Assembly (NCBI RefSeq): GCF_000215485.1
Contig: NZ_AFMS01000010.1
Coordinates: 1 to 38,478, forward strand
Direction: 5' to 3'
Source of the DNA: Anaplasma marginale str. Florida
GTDB lineage: Bacteria > Pseudomonadota > Alphaproteobacteria > Rickettsiales > Anaplasmataceae
DNA: 38,478 nt
Positions 1 to 9,910 of this stretch are shown in pieces. Made by a program: the position numbers and the translations under genes. The first letter of the stretch is position 1. Each line of letters begins with the position of its first letter. The notes below the pieces were generated by a model, which saw only the letters and a list, made by a program, of their open reading frames with translations, was not told the origin of the DNA and made no database searches.

Positions 1-99
1 CCCCCCGAAAGCATTTACTGCCCGCGCTCGCCATTGACAAGGCAACGCCGCTCTGGGGCGGATTTCAGGTACTGGTAGCCCTGCCCGCTGGTACGGGTG

Positions 100-121
100 C
101 TGAGAAATTTTTATTTCTCAG
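100..121. repeat. Perfect 9-bp inverted repeat, hairpin
   Basis: The arms CTGAGAAAT and ATTTCTCAG are exact reverse complements separated by TTTT. The stem is AT-rich and no T-run follows on either strand, so it is a poor intrinsic terminator. It lies just upstream of the initiator tRNA and could mark the end of a transcript entering from the left. The function is not established. Confidence 0.5.
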
Positions 122-150
122 TTGCTAAGACCTTTAGAATTTGGTACAAG
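122..150 (+). promoter_or_regulatory. Candidate promoter of initiator tRNA
   Basis: TTGCTA at 122-127 and TACAAG at 145-150 are separated by 17 bases, each matching the sigma-70 consensus at four of six positions. The predicted start near 157 would leave a short leader before the tRNA at 180. A CATGTG-T-CACATG dyad lies in that leader (160-172). The promoter is inferred by eye only. Confidence 0.3.
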
Positions 151-179
151 GGGCCCACGCATGTGTCACATGTGCCTTA

Positions 180-253
180 CGCGGGGTGGAGCAGTTGGTT
201 AGCTCGGCAGGCTCATAACCTGCAGGTCGATGGTTCGAGTCCGTCCCCCGCAA
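180..253 (+). tRNA. Initiator tRNA-fMet (CAT)
   Basis: The sequence folds as a full cloverleaf with anticodon loop CTCATAA (anticodon CAT). The first base of the acceptor stem, C180, faces A252, giving the unpaired C1-A72 that marks bacterial initiator tRNAs. The body closely resembles the E. coli fMet tRNA. The anticodon stem ends in G-C pairs but has an A-T pair where E. coli has the third G-C. The terminal CCA is not encoded (CCT follows the discriminator A253) and must be added after transcription. Confidence 0.95.
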
Positions 254-316
254 CCTTCCGCAGCCAGCAGCATTGGTGTCATGTAAGTGTGCGTGCGGTT
301 GTAGGTTGGCTATAGG

Positions 317-1030
317 TTATAGTAGGGTCCGGCAAAGCGTCACAGCACGGATCTCACGTGCACCTGTATCTGCAAGCGCGCTCGCACATGCCGCAATGGT
401 GGCCCCTGTGGTTATTACGTCGTCTATCAGTACTATGACCTTCCCGCGCACCTTATCCGTGTCGGCAACCGTGAAGGACGCACAAACATTTTTCCTTCTA
501 GCAGTTGCAGCCAAACCGTGCTGAGGCGGAGTATCTTTTGACTTTTTGAGTAATAGAACTTCCGTAGGAATCTTGCGCAACTTGCCTACAGCCTGGGCCA
601 GCAGGGCCGCCTGGTTGTATTTTCTGTGCATTAAACGTACCCTATGCATAGGCACCGGCACTAAAATATCCGCACCTTCCAGCACCGCTTTGCCCCTTTC
701 GCACATCCAACGCGCGTATGCTCTAACATGGAACAGGTCGTCACCAAATTTGAGCCGTAGCACCATGTTTTTACTGCATTCGTCGTACACAAACACGGAG
801 TTGATGGCCGATATATGCGTGGGCCTAGCTGCGCACCCAGCACATGTATTGGTATGTCGCTGTGCCACGGCCCCGCACACAACGCAGAAGTCCTCCCATA
901 GGAACCTAATTGCCCGCGTGCAGGCGTCACACACAACCTTCCCGCGCGGGATTATTGTGCGACAATTCGCGCATATGTCGGGGAACAGCGCATCGCAAAT
1001 CTTGCTAACTACGGCTCTGAGCAACAGCAA
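317..1030 (-). CDS. comF: ComF-family phosphoribosyltransferase-like protein
   Basis: This protein of about 237 residues has the ComF/GntX layout. An N-terminal zinc-ribbon-like region has four CxxC-type pairs (CANC, CDAC, CVVC, CAGC), and a type I phosphoribosyltransferase fold ends with the PRPP-binding motif [12 protein letters not shown] near the C terminus. In naturally transformable bacteria ComF helps import single-stranded DNA; in Rickettsiales its role is unproven. The gene overlaps the 3' end of dapE, so the two are probably co-transcribed. There is no ATG: the frame opens at a TTG at 1066, but the TTG at 1030, with AGG shortly upstream, gives a family-like distance to the first conserved motif (LFPDICANC). 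The start is therefore uncertain. Confidence 0.85.
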
Positions 1031-2159
1031 AAAACCTGTTAATGAACCTGTGATATATCTCCGCAAGTGTTAGCACATCTGCAACTGACACGCATTCATC
1101 TACTTTGTGGGCAGTACCGCTGGGCAAGCCGAGCTCGGCTACTGGGCAAAAGCTACTAATGATGCATGCATCGGACGTCCCTCCATCCGTAATCAGCCTT
1201 GCATCCAGCCCGGTTACCTCCTTTACAACCTCACACAAAGTTGCTGTGTAGCAAGAGGGTTGACTGATAGATGCACCGCCAAAGCACCTATGGGAGAGCG
1301 TGTAGTTGCTTGTCACTGAGGCGCATATTGCGTCCATGTCCCGGTATAGAGATTCCGCGGTATGGAGGTCATTAAACCTTATGTTAAACGCCGCAGTGGC
1401 GGACGACGGGATTAAATTCTCCACATCATTGCCAACGTCAATACTTGTTATCTCGCAATGCGAGGGAGGAAAGTGGTCGGTACCACTATCCAGGGTGGTG
1501 TCTTTGATCTTACGCAAGATACAAAGCACATCGTCTATGGGGTTATGCGCCAGCTCCGGATATGCGACATGCCCCTGTACGCCACGACACGACAGCTCAA
1601 AATTTAAGGAACCCCTGCGCCCTATGGATATGCAATCTCCCAAACGCTTACGGCTACTGGGCTCTCCCAACACGCAGTAGTCCGGGCAAATCCCGTTCTT
1701 TGTCATCCAATCTAAAACAGATTTGGTTCCATACTCCCGCCAGCGCCCCTCCTCATCACCTGTAATAAGAAAGCTAAGGCACCCAGGCACCGAATCCAGC
1801 CGGGCAACCGCAGAAATGTACGCGCAAATCGCAGCCTTCATGTCGGATGCACCACGGCCGTATAGCATACCGTCTTTCACCTGCGGGGAGAATGGATCAG
1901 TACGCCAGGTGCCCCCAGGCGGCACCACATCAGTGTGGCCAGCGAAACACAGATTGGGATGGCCGTTTCCGTATTGCGCGTATAGGTTTTTCACCTCTAC
2001 ATCGCCATTTCCGAAGGACAGAATTTCGCACCTGAACCCTAAATCCGACAACAGCTCTGCCAGGAACGGTATGGCACCGCTTCTATCCGGCGTAACACTA
2101 GGGTAAGACATGAGCCTGCAGGCCAGCGACACTGGGTCATCCAGGCGCACATCAGACAT
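1005..2159 (-). CDS. dapE: Succinyl-diaminopimelate desuccinylase
   Basis: DapE is a zinc-dependent M20-family enzyme that hydrolyses N-succinyl-LL-diaminopimelate to diaminopimelate and succinate, feeding lysine and peptidoglycan synthesis in the cytoplasm. The 384-residue product shows the metal-binding segments GHTDVVPPG (H75), GRGASDMK (D106) and DEEG (E136/E137), then GGTSDA and a C-terminal metal histidine in GTAHKVDE. The frame is open to 2207, but the ATG at 2159 gives the usual family length and N terminus ([15 protein letters not shown]). The 3' end overlaps comF. With murC and a broken rodA in the same window, it suggests that DAP-type peptidoglycan precursors are still made. Confidence 0.95.
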
Positions 2160-2376
2160 ACCTTGAACTTCCACGCGCACACCCACAAAAAAGACAAAGG
2201 TTAGCATATCTCAAAGGACTTGGTATTGCAATACCGCACGTACCCATTCATGAGTCGCGTACGTAGTGACGCGAACGGCTGCTCAAATTTCTGGTAGTGG
2301 CGTTGCTTGCATATTGTGTACGTGCCACCAGAATTATGGACAAAGCCGGCGCGTTTTACTGAACTCGCTCTCCATA

Positions 2377-4068
2377 CTATTCTTCTATGTGTCCGTAATC
2401 CTCCGCCCTGAGGGCATCTTGCAACGATGCAATCGCATCTGTGCTGAACCCGCTGATGCTCAACGCCACACCACCCAGTTGCAAGCCAGTTTCATACGTT
2501 TCCGGAATCAAATAGTGGGCACCGAGCTTTCTGTAGGCTTCCGCGTTCGTCAAATCAGGTATGCGTACCGCCACTATCGTGTCACGGAAGTTGTTTGCTA
2601 CCAGGGATATTATTTTTTTGGTCGTCACACTGTTGTTGATTGCAATAATCACTGCCTTGGCACGCGCAATTCCCATAGATGTCAAGGTCTCAAGCCTTGT
2701 TAGATCACCCAAATACACGGGGAATCCCTCTTTCCTCCCCTCAGTGACCACAACTGGTTGAATATCGGACGCAATGTAGTTCACATGTTCTGCAGTGAGC
2801 ACTTTTGCAACTATCCGGCCCACCCTGCCGAACCCGACAACAATCACGTGTTGATCAAGGTCTCTAGTATCAAGCACCAACTCTTGTGACGAGAAAGCAA
2901 TCTTATTCTTAGTGAGCAACCCGGCTATCCAATGCCCCAACGCCGCCAGCAGAGGTGTAAACGCCATGGTGACTGTTGTCGTCATCATGAGTATCTGCGC
3001 CAAGCCGTGTGACATAACGCCCTTTTCCGCCGCCAGACCAAACAAGATGAAGGCGAACTCTCCTCCCTGGCACAGTAGCAACCCAGCATGCACACCCACA
3101 GCGAGCTGGAATCTGAAAAACCTGCACAACGCGCAAACTACAATTGCTTTTAGCAAGATAAGTGCGATAGATAGCGCAAGGATGATGGGCAGTTTACTGA
3201 TTAACAGCCCACCATCTATAGACATTCCCACCACCATGAAGAACAGCCCCATGAGCAGTTTTTTGAACGGCAGTACCACCTGCTCTACATCGTATCTGTA
3301 CTCAGTTTCTGCAACGAGGAGCCCAGACACGAACGCCCCGAGTGCCATGGAAAGATTGAAATTTTCTGTAACAAACGCGGCTCCTAACACCACCAAAAGC
3401 GTGGTCGCAATGAACGCCTCGTTGCTTTTCATCGTTGCTATGGTACCGAACAGCGGGCGCAATAGTAGCCTTCCTGATATAAAAATCAGCGCAAGTGCCG
3501 CCACGGCCTTGAGCAGCGCATGCATTAGCGACATCACCAAGCTATTGGACTCCCCAGCCAGAAGCGGAAGTAACACTATAAGGGGCACAACTGCGAAGTC
3601 TTGCAGCAGCAAGATAGCAACGGACAGCCGGCCTATCTGGGTTGACTGCTGCCCCTTTTCTTGCAGCACCTGCAGCACAATTGCAGTGGAGGACAACGCC
3701 AGGGCTCCACCTATGACTACGGAGCTCTCATAATCCACACCAAGGGCTCTGGCAACGCACCAGATAAGGGTTGCAGTAACGATAACCTGCATCGTACCGA
3801 ACCCAAATACATGCAGCCTCATGGCCGCAAGCCTTTCAAACGTTAGCTCAATACCGATGAGAAACAACAAGAAAACTACGCCGAACTCACCCAAGCTGCT
3901 TATTATTGCGGATGACTCCACAAGCTGCAGCCCATGCGGTCCGATTGCAGCACCGGCGACAAAGTACCCCAGTACCGGACTGATGCGCAGCTTGCCGAAC
4001 ACCACAACCACAACCACGGCCGCAGAGAGCAACAAGATAACATCCAACAGGTAGCTGGCGTGACTCAT
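2377..4068 (-). CDS. kefB: CPA2-family monovalent cation/proton antiporter, KefB-like
   Basis: This is an inner-membrane cation:proton antiporter of 563 residues. Residues 1-390 form about a dozen hydrophobic helices with the CPA2 signatures GFVVFLLFLIG-like (62-72), LLLQDFAVVPL (153-163) and HAGLLLCQGGEFAF (327-340). Residues 406-530 are an RCK/TrkA-N domain with the nucleotide-binding motif VGFGRVG (411-417). The TrkA-C domain is absent. Family members exchange K+ or Na+ for protons and are gated by nucleotides or thiols; the exact ion cannot be read from sequence. It lies 13 bases upstream of nothing obvious in its own direction: the thioredoxin-like gene at 4082-4645 precedes it on the same strand, so the two are likely co-transcribed. 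Confidence 0.9.
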   Translation of the reverse strand: MSHASYLLDVILLLSAAVVVVVVFGKLRISPVLGYFVAGAAIGPHGLQLVESSAIISSLGEFGVVFLLFLIGIELTFERLAAMRLHVFGFGTMQVIVTATLIWCVARALGVDYESSVVIGGALALSSTAIVLQVLQEKGQQSTQIGRLSVAILLLQDFAVVPLIVLLPLLAGESNSLVMSLMHALLKAVAALALIFISGRLLLRPLFGTIATMKSNEAFIATTLLVVLGAAFVTENFNLSMALGAFVSGLLVAETEYRYDVEQVVLPFKKLLMGLFFMVVGMSIDGGLLISKLPIILALSIALILLKAIVVCALCRFFRFQLAVGVHAGLLLCQGGEFAFILFGLAAEKGVMSHGLAQILMMTTTVTMAFTPLLAALGHWIAGLLTKNKIAFSSQELVLDTRDLDQHVIVVGFGRVGRIVAKVLTAEHVNYIASDIQPVVVTEGRKEGFPVYLGDLTRLETLTSMGIARAKAVIIAINNSVTTKKIISLVANNFRDTIVAVRIPDLTNAEAYRKLGAHYLIPETYETGLQLGGVALSISGFSTDAIASLQDALRAEDYGHIEE

Positions 4069-4081
4069 ATCGCAACCATAC

Positions 4082-4645
4082 TCAACCGGAGCGCCATTTT
4101 ATTGAGCAACCGATACTAGGTACCTGGTCACCCGGTACTTTGCCAGTTTCCGCTACAAACCGCACCGCCTCGAAAAGCTCACTCCTATCATCGGGGCAAA
4201 GCCCCCAGTCCTTGTTAGGGTCATCAAACCTGCCCCTGTAGCACAACTGCAGCTCCCTATTGAAACAAAAAAAGTCAGGCGTGCAAACCGCACCGTAGCT
4301 CTTTGCAACGGACTGACCTTCGTCTATAACGTACGGGAATGGAAAGGCGAGGCTTTGCGCCAACGCCGCCATTTTGTCGTAAGAATCCTCCGGGTATGCG
4401 TCCGTATCATTAGGCATTATAGCGACTGCTCCCACGCCACAATCCGCCATCAGCAACTTCACCTCGCGCACGAGGTGTTTTATCAAGGCCTTCACGTAGG
4501 GACAGTGATTGCATATAAACATTACCAGAAGGGCACTGCTACCACGGAAGTTATCCAGGCCATAATAGCCCCCGTCTGTGGCTTTGAGCCGAAAATCACG
4601 CGCGGTAAACCCCGCGTCAAGCGTAGGAGTAACTACTGCAGCCAC
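4082..4645 (-). CDS. Thioredoxin-like (AhpC/TSA-type) protein
   Basis: This 187-residue protein has a thioredoxin/peroxiredoxin-like fold. A strand (LLVMFI) leads into a CNHC motif (C45, C48) followed by PYV, and a later VCTPDFFCF segment supplies the cis-proline region. The product matches the 'thioredoxin family protein' class close to AhpC/TSA redoxins, probably cytosolic since no signal peptide or membrane segment is seen. The likely role is disulfide reduction or peroxide handling; the substrate is unknown. The start is GTG at 4645, with an AGGTG-like sequence a few bases upstream. It lies 13 bases before the antiporter gene, and a redox link to that RCK-bearing antiporter is possible but unproven. 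Confidence 0.85.
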   Translation of the reverse strand: MAAVVTPTLDAGFTARDFRLKATDGGYYGLDNFRGSSALLVMFICNHCPYVKALIKHLVREVKLLMADCGVGAVAIMPNDTDAYPEDSYDKMAALAQSLAFPFPYVIDEGQSVAKSYGAVCTPDFFCFNRELQLCYRGRFDDPNKDWGLCPDDRSELFEAVRFVAETGKVPGDQVPSIGCSIKWRSG

Positions 4646-4742
4646 CTAGCACCTACCAAAGAGCACTTAACAACCGGATTCTAAGCTGCATGCCGATGAA
4701 AAGTCAACAGTTTCGTCTATGGCAACTAAAATGCGGCTGAAA

Positions 4743-4757
4743 GCAGCCCTTGGCTGC
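4743..4757 (-). terminator. Weak terminator-like hairpin downstream of hemJ
   Basis: GCAGCC and GGCTGC are perfect complements with a three-base loop. Read on the minus strand, after hemJ, the stem is followed by only a short T-run (TTTC). It could end the hemJ transcript but is weak; the remaining sequence at 4646-4872 shows nothing else. Confidence 0.3.
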
Positions 4758-4872
4758 AAAATTCAAACCACCTCAAACGTCCCCAGTGGCCTTTGCGCCG
4801 CAACCGTCCAGAGCAGCCAGCCACAGCGCATTCCCCGCTGCGTTGTGCCCAGCATCTAGGCCTTACTTGCCG

Positions 4873-5319
4873 TTACATAAATGGTCGCACTACAACCATC
4901 ACCACTATTGCAACCATGAGTGCAGTGACAGTTTCATTGAGTATTCTAAAGTAGAGCGGAGAATGCCTGCATGCATTCCGACGCAGGTCCCTACCGTACT
5001 TAGCCAACAGAGCGTGAATGGTAAGCATGGCAAGAATAAGCAAGAACTTAATTTTGAACCAAAGAAAAACGTAATATCCCTCCGCAACCGCCAACGATAT
5101 ACCCGTTGCTAAGGTTGCCAGCATTGCTGGGTTCATGATGTACAACAATAACCGGCGCTCCATCAGGGACAGCAGGGAGTCCCCCTCCGATCCGTAACGC
5201 ACTTTTGAGTGGTATACATACAACCTGGGTAGATACAACATGCCCACCATCCAGGAAATCGCTGCAATTATATGAAATGCCTCAACCCAGCGGTGATAAG
5301 CACAAATCCACGTGAGCAC
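4873..5319 (-). CDS. hemJ: Protoporphyrinogen IX oxidase HemJ
   Basis: HemJ (UPF0093) oxidises protoporphyrinogen IX to protoporphyrin IX, the penultimate haem step, in the inner membrane of many alphaproteobacteria that lack HemG and HemY. The 148-residue product has about four membrane helices and the family signature AFHIIAAISWMVG followed by YLPRLYVYH, containing the conserved histidines H16 and H37. Its length is normal for the family. The start is GTG at 5319 with AAGG just upstream; no ATG lies near the conserved N terminus. It is separated from pdhB by about 130 non-coding bases. Confidence 0.93.
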   Translation of the reverse strand: MLTWICAYHRWVEAFHIIAAISWMVGMLYLPRLYVYHSKVRYGSEGDSLLSLMERRLLLYIMNPAMLATLATGISLAVAEGYYVFLWFKIKFLLILAMLTIHALLAKYGRDLRRNACRHSPLYFRILNETVTALMVAIVVMVVVRPFM

Positions 5320-5449
5320 AGCCTTATTAATAGTTTAATAACTAAGGCATTGTAGCACGCCCTGCCGTTTATGCAATACAGCGCGCCCCGACGGAACACG
5401 ATGTTTTGCCCGGCGCACATTTCATCGAGCTGGCAGCTGACAAAACAAA

Positions 5450-6445
5450 CTACACTTTGCGGTAGCAAACCTCGTGCGCCGCACTGACTATATCGCTGAC
5501 CTGAGGGAGTGCGGAGGCTTCCAGGTTAGCGGCATACGGCAATGGCACCTCCTTGCCCGCAACCCGCAGCACCGGAGCGTCAAGGTCATCAAACGCGAAC
5601 TCAGTCACAAATGCGGCAATTTCAGCGCCTACGCCGGAGAATGGCCATCCCTCCTCTACGGTTACCAATCTGTTGGTCTTTCGTACTGACTGTAAAATAG
5701 TTTCGCGGTCCAGGGGGCGTATGGTGCGCAAATCTATAACTTCCGCACTTATTCCATCATTCATCAACGCATCAGCCGCCTCTAGCGCGTACTGCAACTG
5801 CAATGAAAATGCCAGGACCGTCAGATCTGATCCTTCACGCACCACTGCAGCTTTTCCTATTTCTACCAGATAGTCGGCGCTTTGCTCTTCTTCTGAAATG
5901 TCATGCTGGTGCCCATATGCAATCTCATTTTCCAAGAATATTACAGGATTGGGGTCCCTAATTGCGGCTTTTAACATGCCTTTGCAGTCAGCAGCAAAGT
6001 ACGGGGCGACCACCTTAATGCCGGGAATATGTGCGTACCACGACGCGTAGCACTGCGAATGTTGAGCCGCCACTCCCGCAGCAGCACCGTTAGGACCACG
6101 GAACACAATAGGGCAACCCAACTGCCCACCAGACATGTAATTCGTCTTGGCTGCTGAATTCACTATCTGGTCCATGGCTTGCATGGAAAAGTTGAAGCTC
6201 ATAAACTCCACAATCGGCTTTAAACCGCAAAATGCGGCCCCTACCGCGATGCCAGTAAACGCGTGCTCGCTTATGGGTGTATCAACAACTCTGCTAGGGC
6301 CGAACCGCTCCAGCAGCCCCTGGCTGACCTTGTACGCACCCTGGTACTCTCCGACTTCCTCCCCAATCAAGAGCACGTTAGGATCACGCTCCATTTCTTC
6401 TTCCATGGCCTGACGTAACGCTTCTCTCACTGTGATTAGTGCCAT
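5450..6445 (-). CDS. pdhB: Pyruvate dehydrogenase E1 component, beta subunit
   Basis: This is the beta chain of the alpha2beta2 thiamine-diphosphate E1 enzyme, which decarboxylates pyruvate and passes the acetyl group to the E2 lipoyl domain. The 331-residue product shows [18 protein letters not shown] (27-44) and [17 protein letters not shown], where E60 is the glutamate that activates thiamine diphosphate, then a transketolase C-terminal domain ([19 protein letters not shown]). The frame continues to 6475, but the ATG at 6445 ([10 protein letters not shown]) fits family N termini. The E1 alpha gene is not adjacent, as is common in Rickettsiales where pdhA and pdhB are unlinked. Confidence 0.95.
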   Translation of the reverse strand: MALITVREALRQAMEEEMERDPNVLLIGEEVGEYQGAYKVSQGLLERFGPSRVVDTPISEHAFTGIAVGAAFCGLKPIVEFMSFNFSMQAMDQIVNSAAKTNYMSGGQLGCPIVFRGPNGAAAGVAAQHSQCYASWYAHIPGIKVVAPYFAADCKGMLKAAIRDPNPVIFLENEIAYGHQHDISEEEQSADYLVEIGKAAVVREGSDLTVLAFSLQLQYALEAADALMNDGISAEVIDLRTIRPLDRETILQSVRKTNRLVTVEEGWPFSGVGAEIAAFVTEFAFDDLDAPVLRVAGKEVPLPYAANLEASALPQVSDIVSAAHEVCYRKV

Positions 6446-6539
6446 ACGCTCCCAGAGGTGTATTTCCGGCCTCATCTTATTTTAAAAGAGGGAGCAGCGC
6501 AAACAGATTCGATGAACGGCTGCTTTGAAACGGTGTTGC

Positions 6540-9371
6540 CTACCTGGTTGCACCGAGCGCGACTGGCACCGCTGGTGCCACGGACGGCTCTTGCAACGTG
6601 TCTTGCTGTCTGTTACGCAGTAGATACTCCACAGTTAGCGAGCACAGCAGTATCAGAATCAGCGTGCATGGCAGGCCCGATGCCACTGCGATGTCGCAAC
6701 TCGCCAAGTGTGTTACGCATCGACTCCTAATTACACCCACGTATATAGCAGCAATCAATATCGCAGCGAGCGCGGATACCATGAAGATTTTACAGGACGT
6801 GCTAGCCAGCAATGCTAGGAGCACATCACGCACAGGAGGGCACGTGGGCGCATTTCGGCCTTCCATGCTTGGGCGTATTTCCAGTGTTTGTGGCGCCCGG
6901 GCAGGCACACCAAAATGCCCTGCGCCGCTACCATCCATTCTCAGCTGCTGTTCTACCCATTGTGTGTACGCCTCCGATTCCGGCGCACATGCTGCACGTG
7001 TGTCGGGGGCTGTTGGATCTCCCGCTGCACTATCCTGACTGTCTGGACGCTCAGATGGCTCGTCACGGTTTGGGGTTAACGCACTGATAATACGTCTGAC
7101 TATAGCTGCTATCCTTGCCAATATGCCATCTTGGCTCTCAGCGGCTTCCTGCTGACAAACCGCGGGCGGCGCAAGTTCGGTTGCTTGCATTGGCTGCGTG
7201 CCACCACCGCTCGTGTGGCCAGGTATGTTGCCCATTCCGAACTGCGCAGTTGGCAGAACAAAGCGCGGAGCATTTTGCCGGATTTGTTGTGGTGCACTCT
7301 CCTGTGCTAAATCCGTGACGCTGCGGCTTTTTTCAGTCAGAGTTACTGCCGACGACAATGCAGGCTCTGAGCACATTCTACTTAGTGACATGCTGCGCCC
7401 AACACGCACATGATGGATAGATGCTGCGTGGCCGTCTTGCACATCCCATGGCTGAGACGCAAAAACTGTCATATACTCCTCCGCAACGGCAAGTGCGCAA
7501 TCGGCTGCACTGGCATTTGGCACGTGCTCGTGTTCTTGATTGACTGGAGCAACAACACTCGCTGCGGCAATTTGCGGAATCACGCGCGCCTTTTCCCTGA
7601 CGAACATCACGCACTCCACGAGCGTGTTGAGTTCCGCACCTGTGCTGCGTACTACCGGCAAAAAGCTTCCTAAAGTGCACATTAGTGAGGACTGCCCTGT
7701 TGCGTTGCTGAATATGAGTTGTAGCTCCTCCTCAACTTGCTTGGTGGCAGTTAGTGCCAGAGGCCGCTCCCCTAATGTGGATTCCAGCAGCGCCCACCTG
7801 GACGTACCGGAATGCTGCGATTGGGCGTTAGAGTCTTGTTTTACCTGGAAGTTTACTGCTAACACTATTGTAAACCTCTTGCTGCAGAGCCGTCTGCATG
7901 AAGACATTAAATTGATAAATTTGGCCAGATGCTCGACTGACGGTTCAGAGTTTGGGTCATTTTTCACCACAGAGAGCGACAAACACCCACTGGTGGCATC
8001 GGACCTCTGGCCATACAGCCCCAGTTTGGCGAAATGTGACGAAAGCTCGGCATCTATTTGGATGCCATTATCAACTGCAATGTGGTAGGGGAATACATCA
8101 GGTAGTTCCTGCACGTACAAAAGATCTCCACGTATTCTGTGTAGCGCCATATCGTAGGCACGAGTTACTTTTTCGGTAATAGGAAATGCGCAACTATTGA
8201 GGTCTGGTGCATTTTTCCCGTAAACAAAAATGTACCCCATAAGTGCAGGATTCTTCGCACACTCGCGTGATTTGGACTGTGATGTGTAGTAAGTAAGTGC
8301 GCATATAGCCCCCAAATTGTATGGGGTGCGTGATACAAATTGCTGCATTTGGAGGTCGAATGCAGCCTGTTGATGCTCGTCGCCACCGGCATTAGCGGCC
8401 AGCAAGTAGCGGTACAGCTGCAATACTTGGCTTGCTTGCAACATCGTACGTAGCGCCTGCACATTGCCGCGTACAAATTTTAGATGCTCTGCCGTCAGCA
8501 GGCTGTCGGGAATTTCTGCGCGCAGCACGATTGTTAGTATCCCGGATGGTTTTTGTAATGAAAGAGCCAAAATTTCGTGCAGTATGGCGTTACCAGGAAT
8601 GAAAAAGGACGTGCAATGATGGGTTACCTTGTGCGAAACGTAATGGTCAAGATCGCGCACTGTACAGGTATCTGTCTGGGTGCAAAGCTTCAATGCAATA
8701 CCAAGCTTCCTATTGACATCCTCTGGACTATCGCTTGCTGTTACTTTGCAGAGCGTGTGGGATGCGAGCACAGACAGAATGTACATATTGCAGAAGTTGC
8801 ACAGCACATAGGCGGCACGGCAGAAGAACTGATGCAAATCTTCCTCCTGAGCTGCCGTCACGGCAAAGGTCATCACTCCCCGTGCATTCCCACAAACATC
8901 TGTAAAAGAACCTGTGGTGACGCGCACAGGTGGAATAATCAGCCGTTGCGTGTGCTCACCTGTTTGACTGTTAGTTCCCCGACGTAGCGGCGTAAAAGCC
9001 TCCTGCGCCTGCGGCGACGATAGAAGCTCCAATATGGATGATACGACCGATATGCGGTTTACTGCATTGAGCTTGACCACTGCCGACGCATTTTGGGGCC
9101 CAGCATCTGACATAGCAATTTGGTCGCGGTCCAATGTAGGATTGGTAGATCCTTGCACCGAAGCTGCAGCACTAGGGTTCCCAGCAAAATTGGAATCGTC
9201 ATCGCGGCGAAACCACGACGACTTCGCGTTGAACTTGTACATATCTACTTTAGGAATCTTATAAGGAGCCTCTAGTAGAGGCCACTGACGGGACCATACA
9301 ACACATTCTGTGCTTTGTAAACCGAGATATGCAGGCACTTCTGGGTAATCCGCGTCCGTGGCGGAGCTCAT
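6540..9371 (-). CDS. Large orphan protein with paired C-terminal membrane helices
   Basis: I do not recognise this 943-residue protein. Residues 1-750 are mostly hydrophilic with mixed composition and no obvious catalytic motif. Residues about 750-848 are proline-, acid- and serine-rich and look disordered. Two strong hydrophobic helices follow at about 862-881 and 895-916, separated by a 12- to 14-residue loop with two cysteines, then a short tail. There is no N-terminal signal peptide. The start is ATG at 9371, inside a GCTCAT-AAT-ATGAGC dyad. No co-oriented neighbour overlaps it. A paired-helix hairpin near one end is the shape of Chlamydia inclusion-membrane proteins, but the resemblance is structural only. 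It is probably a genus-specific membrane or secreted protein. Confidence 0.8.
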   Translation of the reverse strand: MSSATDADYPEVPAYLGLQSTECVVWSRQWPLLEAPYKIPKVDMYKFNAKSSWFRRDDDSNFAGNPSAAASVQGSTNPTLDRDQIAMSDAGPQNASAVVKLNAVNRISVVSSILELLSSPQAQEAFTPLRRGTNSQTGEHTQRLIIPPVRVTTGSFTDVCGNARGVMTFAVTAAQEEDLHQFFCRAAYVLCNFCNMYILSVLASHTLCKVTASDSPEDVNRKLGIALKLCTQTDTCTVRDLDHYVSHKVTHHCTSFFIPGNAILHEILALSLQKPSGILTIVLRAEIPDSLLTAEHLKFVRGNVQALRTMLQASQVLQLYRYLLAANAGGDEHQQAAFDLQMQQFVSRTPYNLGAICALTYYTSQSKSRECAKNPALMGYIFVYGKNAPDLNSCAFPITEKVTRAYDMALHRIRGDLLYVQELPDVFPYHIAVDNGIQIDAELSSHFAKLGLYGQRSDATSGCLSLSVVKNDPNSEPSVEHLAKFINLMSSCRRLCSKRFTIVLAVNFQVKQDSNAQSQHSGTSRWALLESTLGERPLALTATKQVEEELQLIFSNATGQSSLMCTLGSFLPVVRSTGAELNTLVECVMFVREKARVIPQIAAASVVAPVNQEHEHVPNASAADCALAVAEEYMTVFASQPWDVQDGHAASIHHVRVGRSMSLSRMCSEPALSSAVTLTEKSRSVTDLAQESAPQQIRQNAPRFVLPTAQFGMGNIPGHTSGGGTQPMQATELAPPAVCQQEAAESQDGILARIAAIVRRIISALTPNRDEPSERPDSQDSAAGDPTAPDTRAACAPESEAYTQWVEQQLRMDGSGAGHFGVPARAPQTLEIRPSMEGRNAPTCPPVRDVLLALLASTSCKIFMVSALAAILIAAIYVGVIRSRCVTHLASCDIAVASGLPCTLILILLCSLTVEYLLRNRQQDTLQEPSVAPAVPVALGATR

Positions 9372-9716
9372 AATATGAGCACATACCGTGCACGTTCCAA
9401 CAATATCCGCATTGCGTCTACTCGTATTGCGTGGCTCAGCACCACTCTAGACTTCCCACTGATTGTTCTCAAAGTTGGTGGCGTGGCAAACTCCCAATCC
9501 GTGGGTAGGGGCAACCGTTACACATCCAGCACACCTACACAGTATTGTGCGGATGGCTTTACTGGTTGCTGTGGCCGAGGACCACTCCGAACTATTCCAC
9601 TGCATGCGGATTGTTAGTGCCAGTGCAGGTGGGTAGTGGCACACCGCTAGTACCGGTTGCGCACAACAAGATGCCAACCACCCGAGATGCGTAAGCAATT
9701 AATCATGGAGCAAGCG
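9372..9716. other. Non-coding gap before tRNA-Leu
   Basis: About 345 bases lie between the start of the 943-residue gene and tRNA-Leu. The short open frames on both strands have no ribosome-binding site or recognisable protein, and I see no RNA gene or clear repeat. The upstream region of the 943-residue gene must lie here, but no convincing promoter is visible. Confidence 0.4.
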
Positions 9717-9800
9717 TGCCCGAAAGAAGACTCGAACTTCCACGACCGTAAGGCCACTAGCACCTGAAGCTAGCGCGTCTACCAATTCCGCCATTCGGAC
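9717..9800 (-). tRNA. tRNA-Leu (CAG)
   Basis: On the minus strand the sequence folds as a class II tRNA with a long variable arm. The acceptor stem GTCCGAA pairs with TTCGGGC (one G-T pair), the discriminator is A, and the anticodon loop TTCAGGT gives anticodon CAG, reading CTG codons. The T-arm carries GTTCGAGTC. The terminal CCA is not encoded. Confidence 0.95.
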
Positions 9801-9852
9801 TTTGTACCGTCGGAAGTCACCTGCCAAAGAGGCCGCGCACCCCCGAATTAAG

Positions 9853-9880
9853 TTGATTATTCAAGACCACAAAGTATATT
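9853..9880 (+). promoter_or_regulatory. Candidate sigma-70 promoter of tldD
   Basis: TTGATT (9853-9858) and TATATT (9875-9880) are separated by 16 bases and match the consensus at four and five of six positions. The predicted transcript start near 9887 leaves a leader of about 24 bases before the tldD ATG at 9911. Confidence 0.5.
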
Positions 9881-9910
9881 GTTACAGTTTATACAGACAA
9901 AAGCGCAAGA

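Noticed and set aside
6512-6523. Repeated word GAACGGCTGCT, also near 2274 and 30888
   Set aside because: An 11-base word recurring three times in 38 kb is within chance, and the flanks do not match.
9375-9617. 80-codon plus-strand frame beside the 943-residue gene
   Set aside because: No ribosome-binding site, and the translation looks like non-coding sequence with low-complexity residues.
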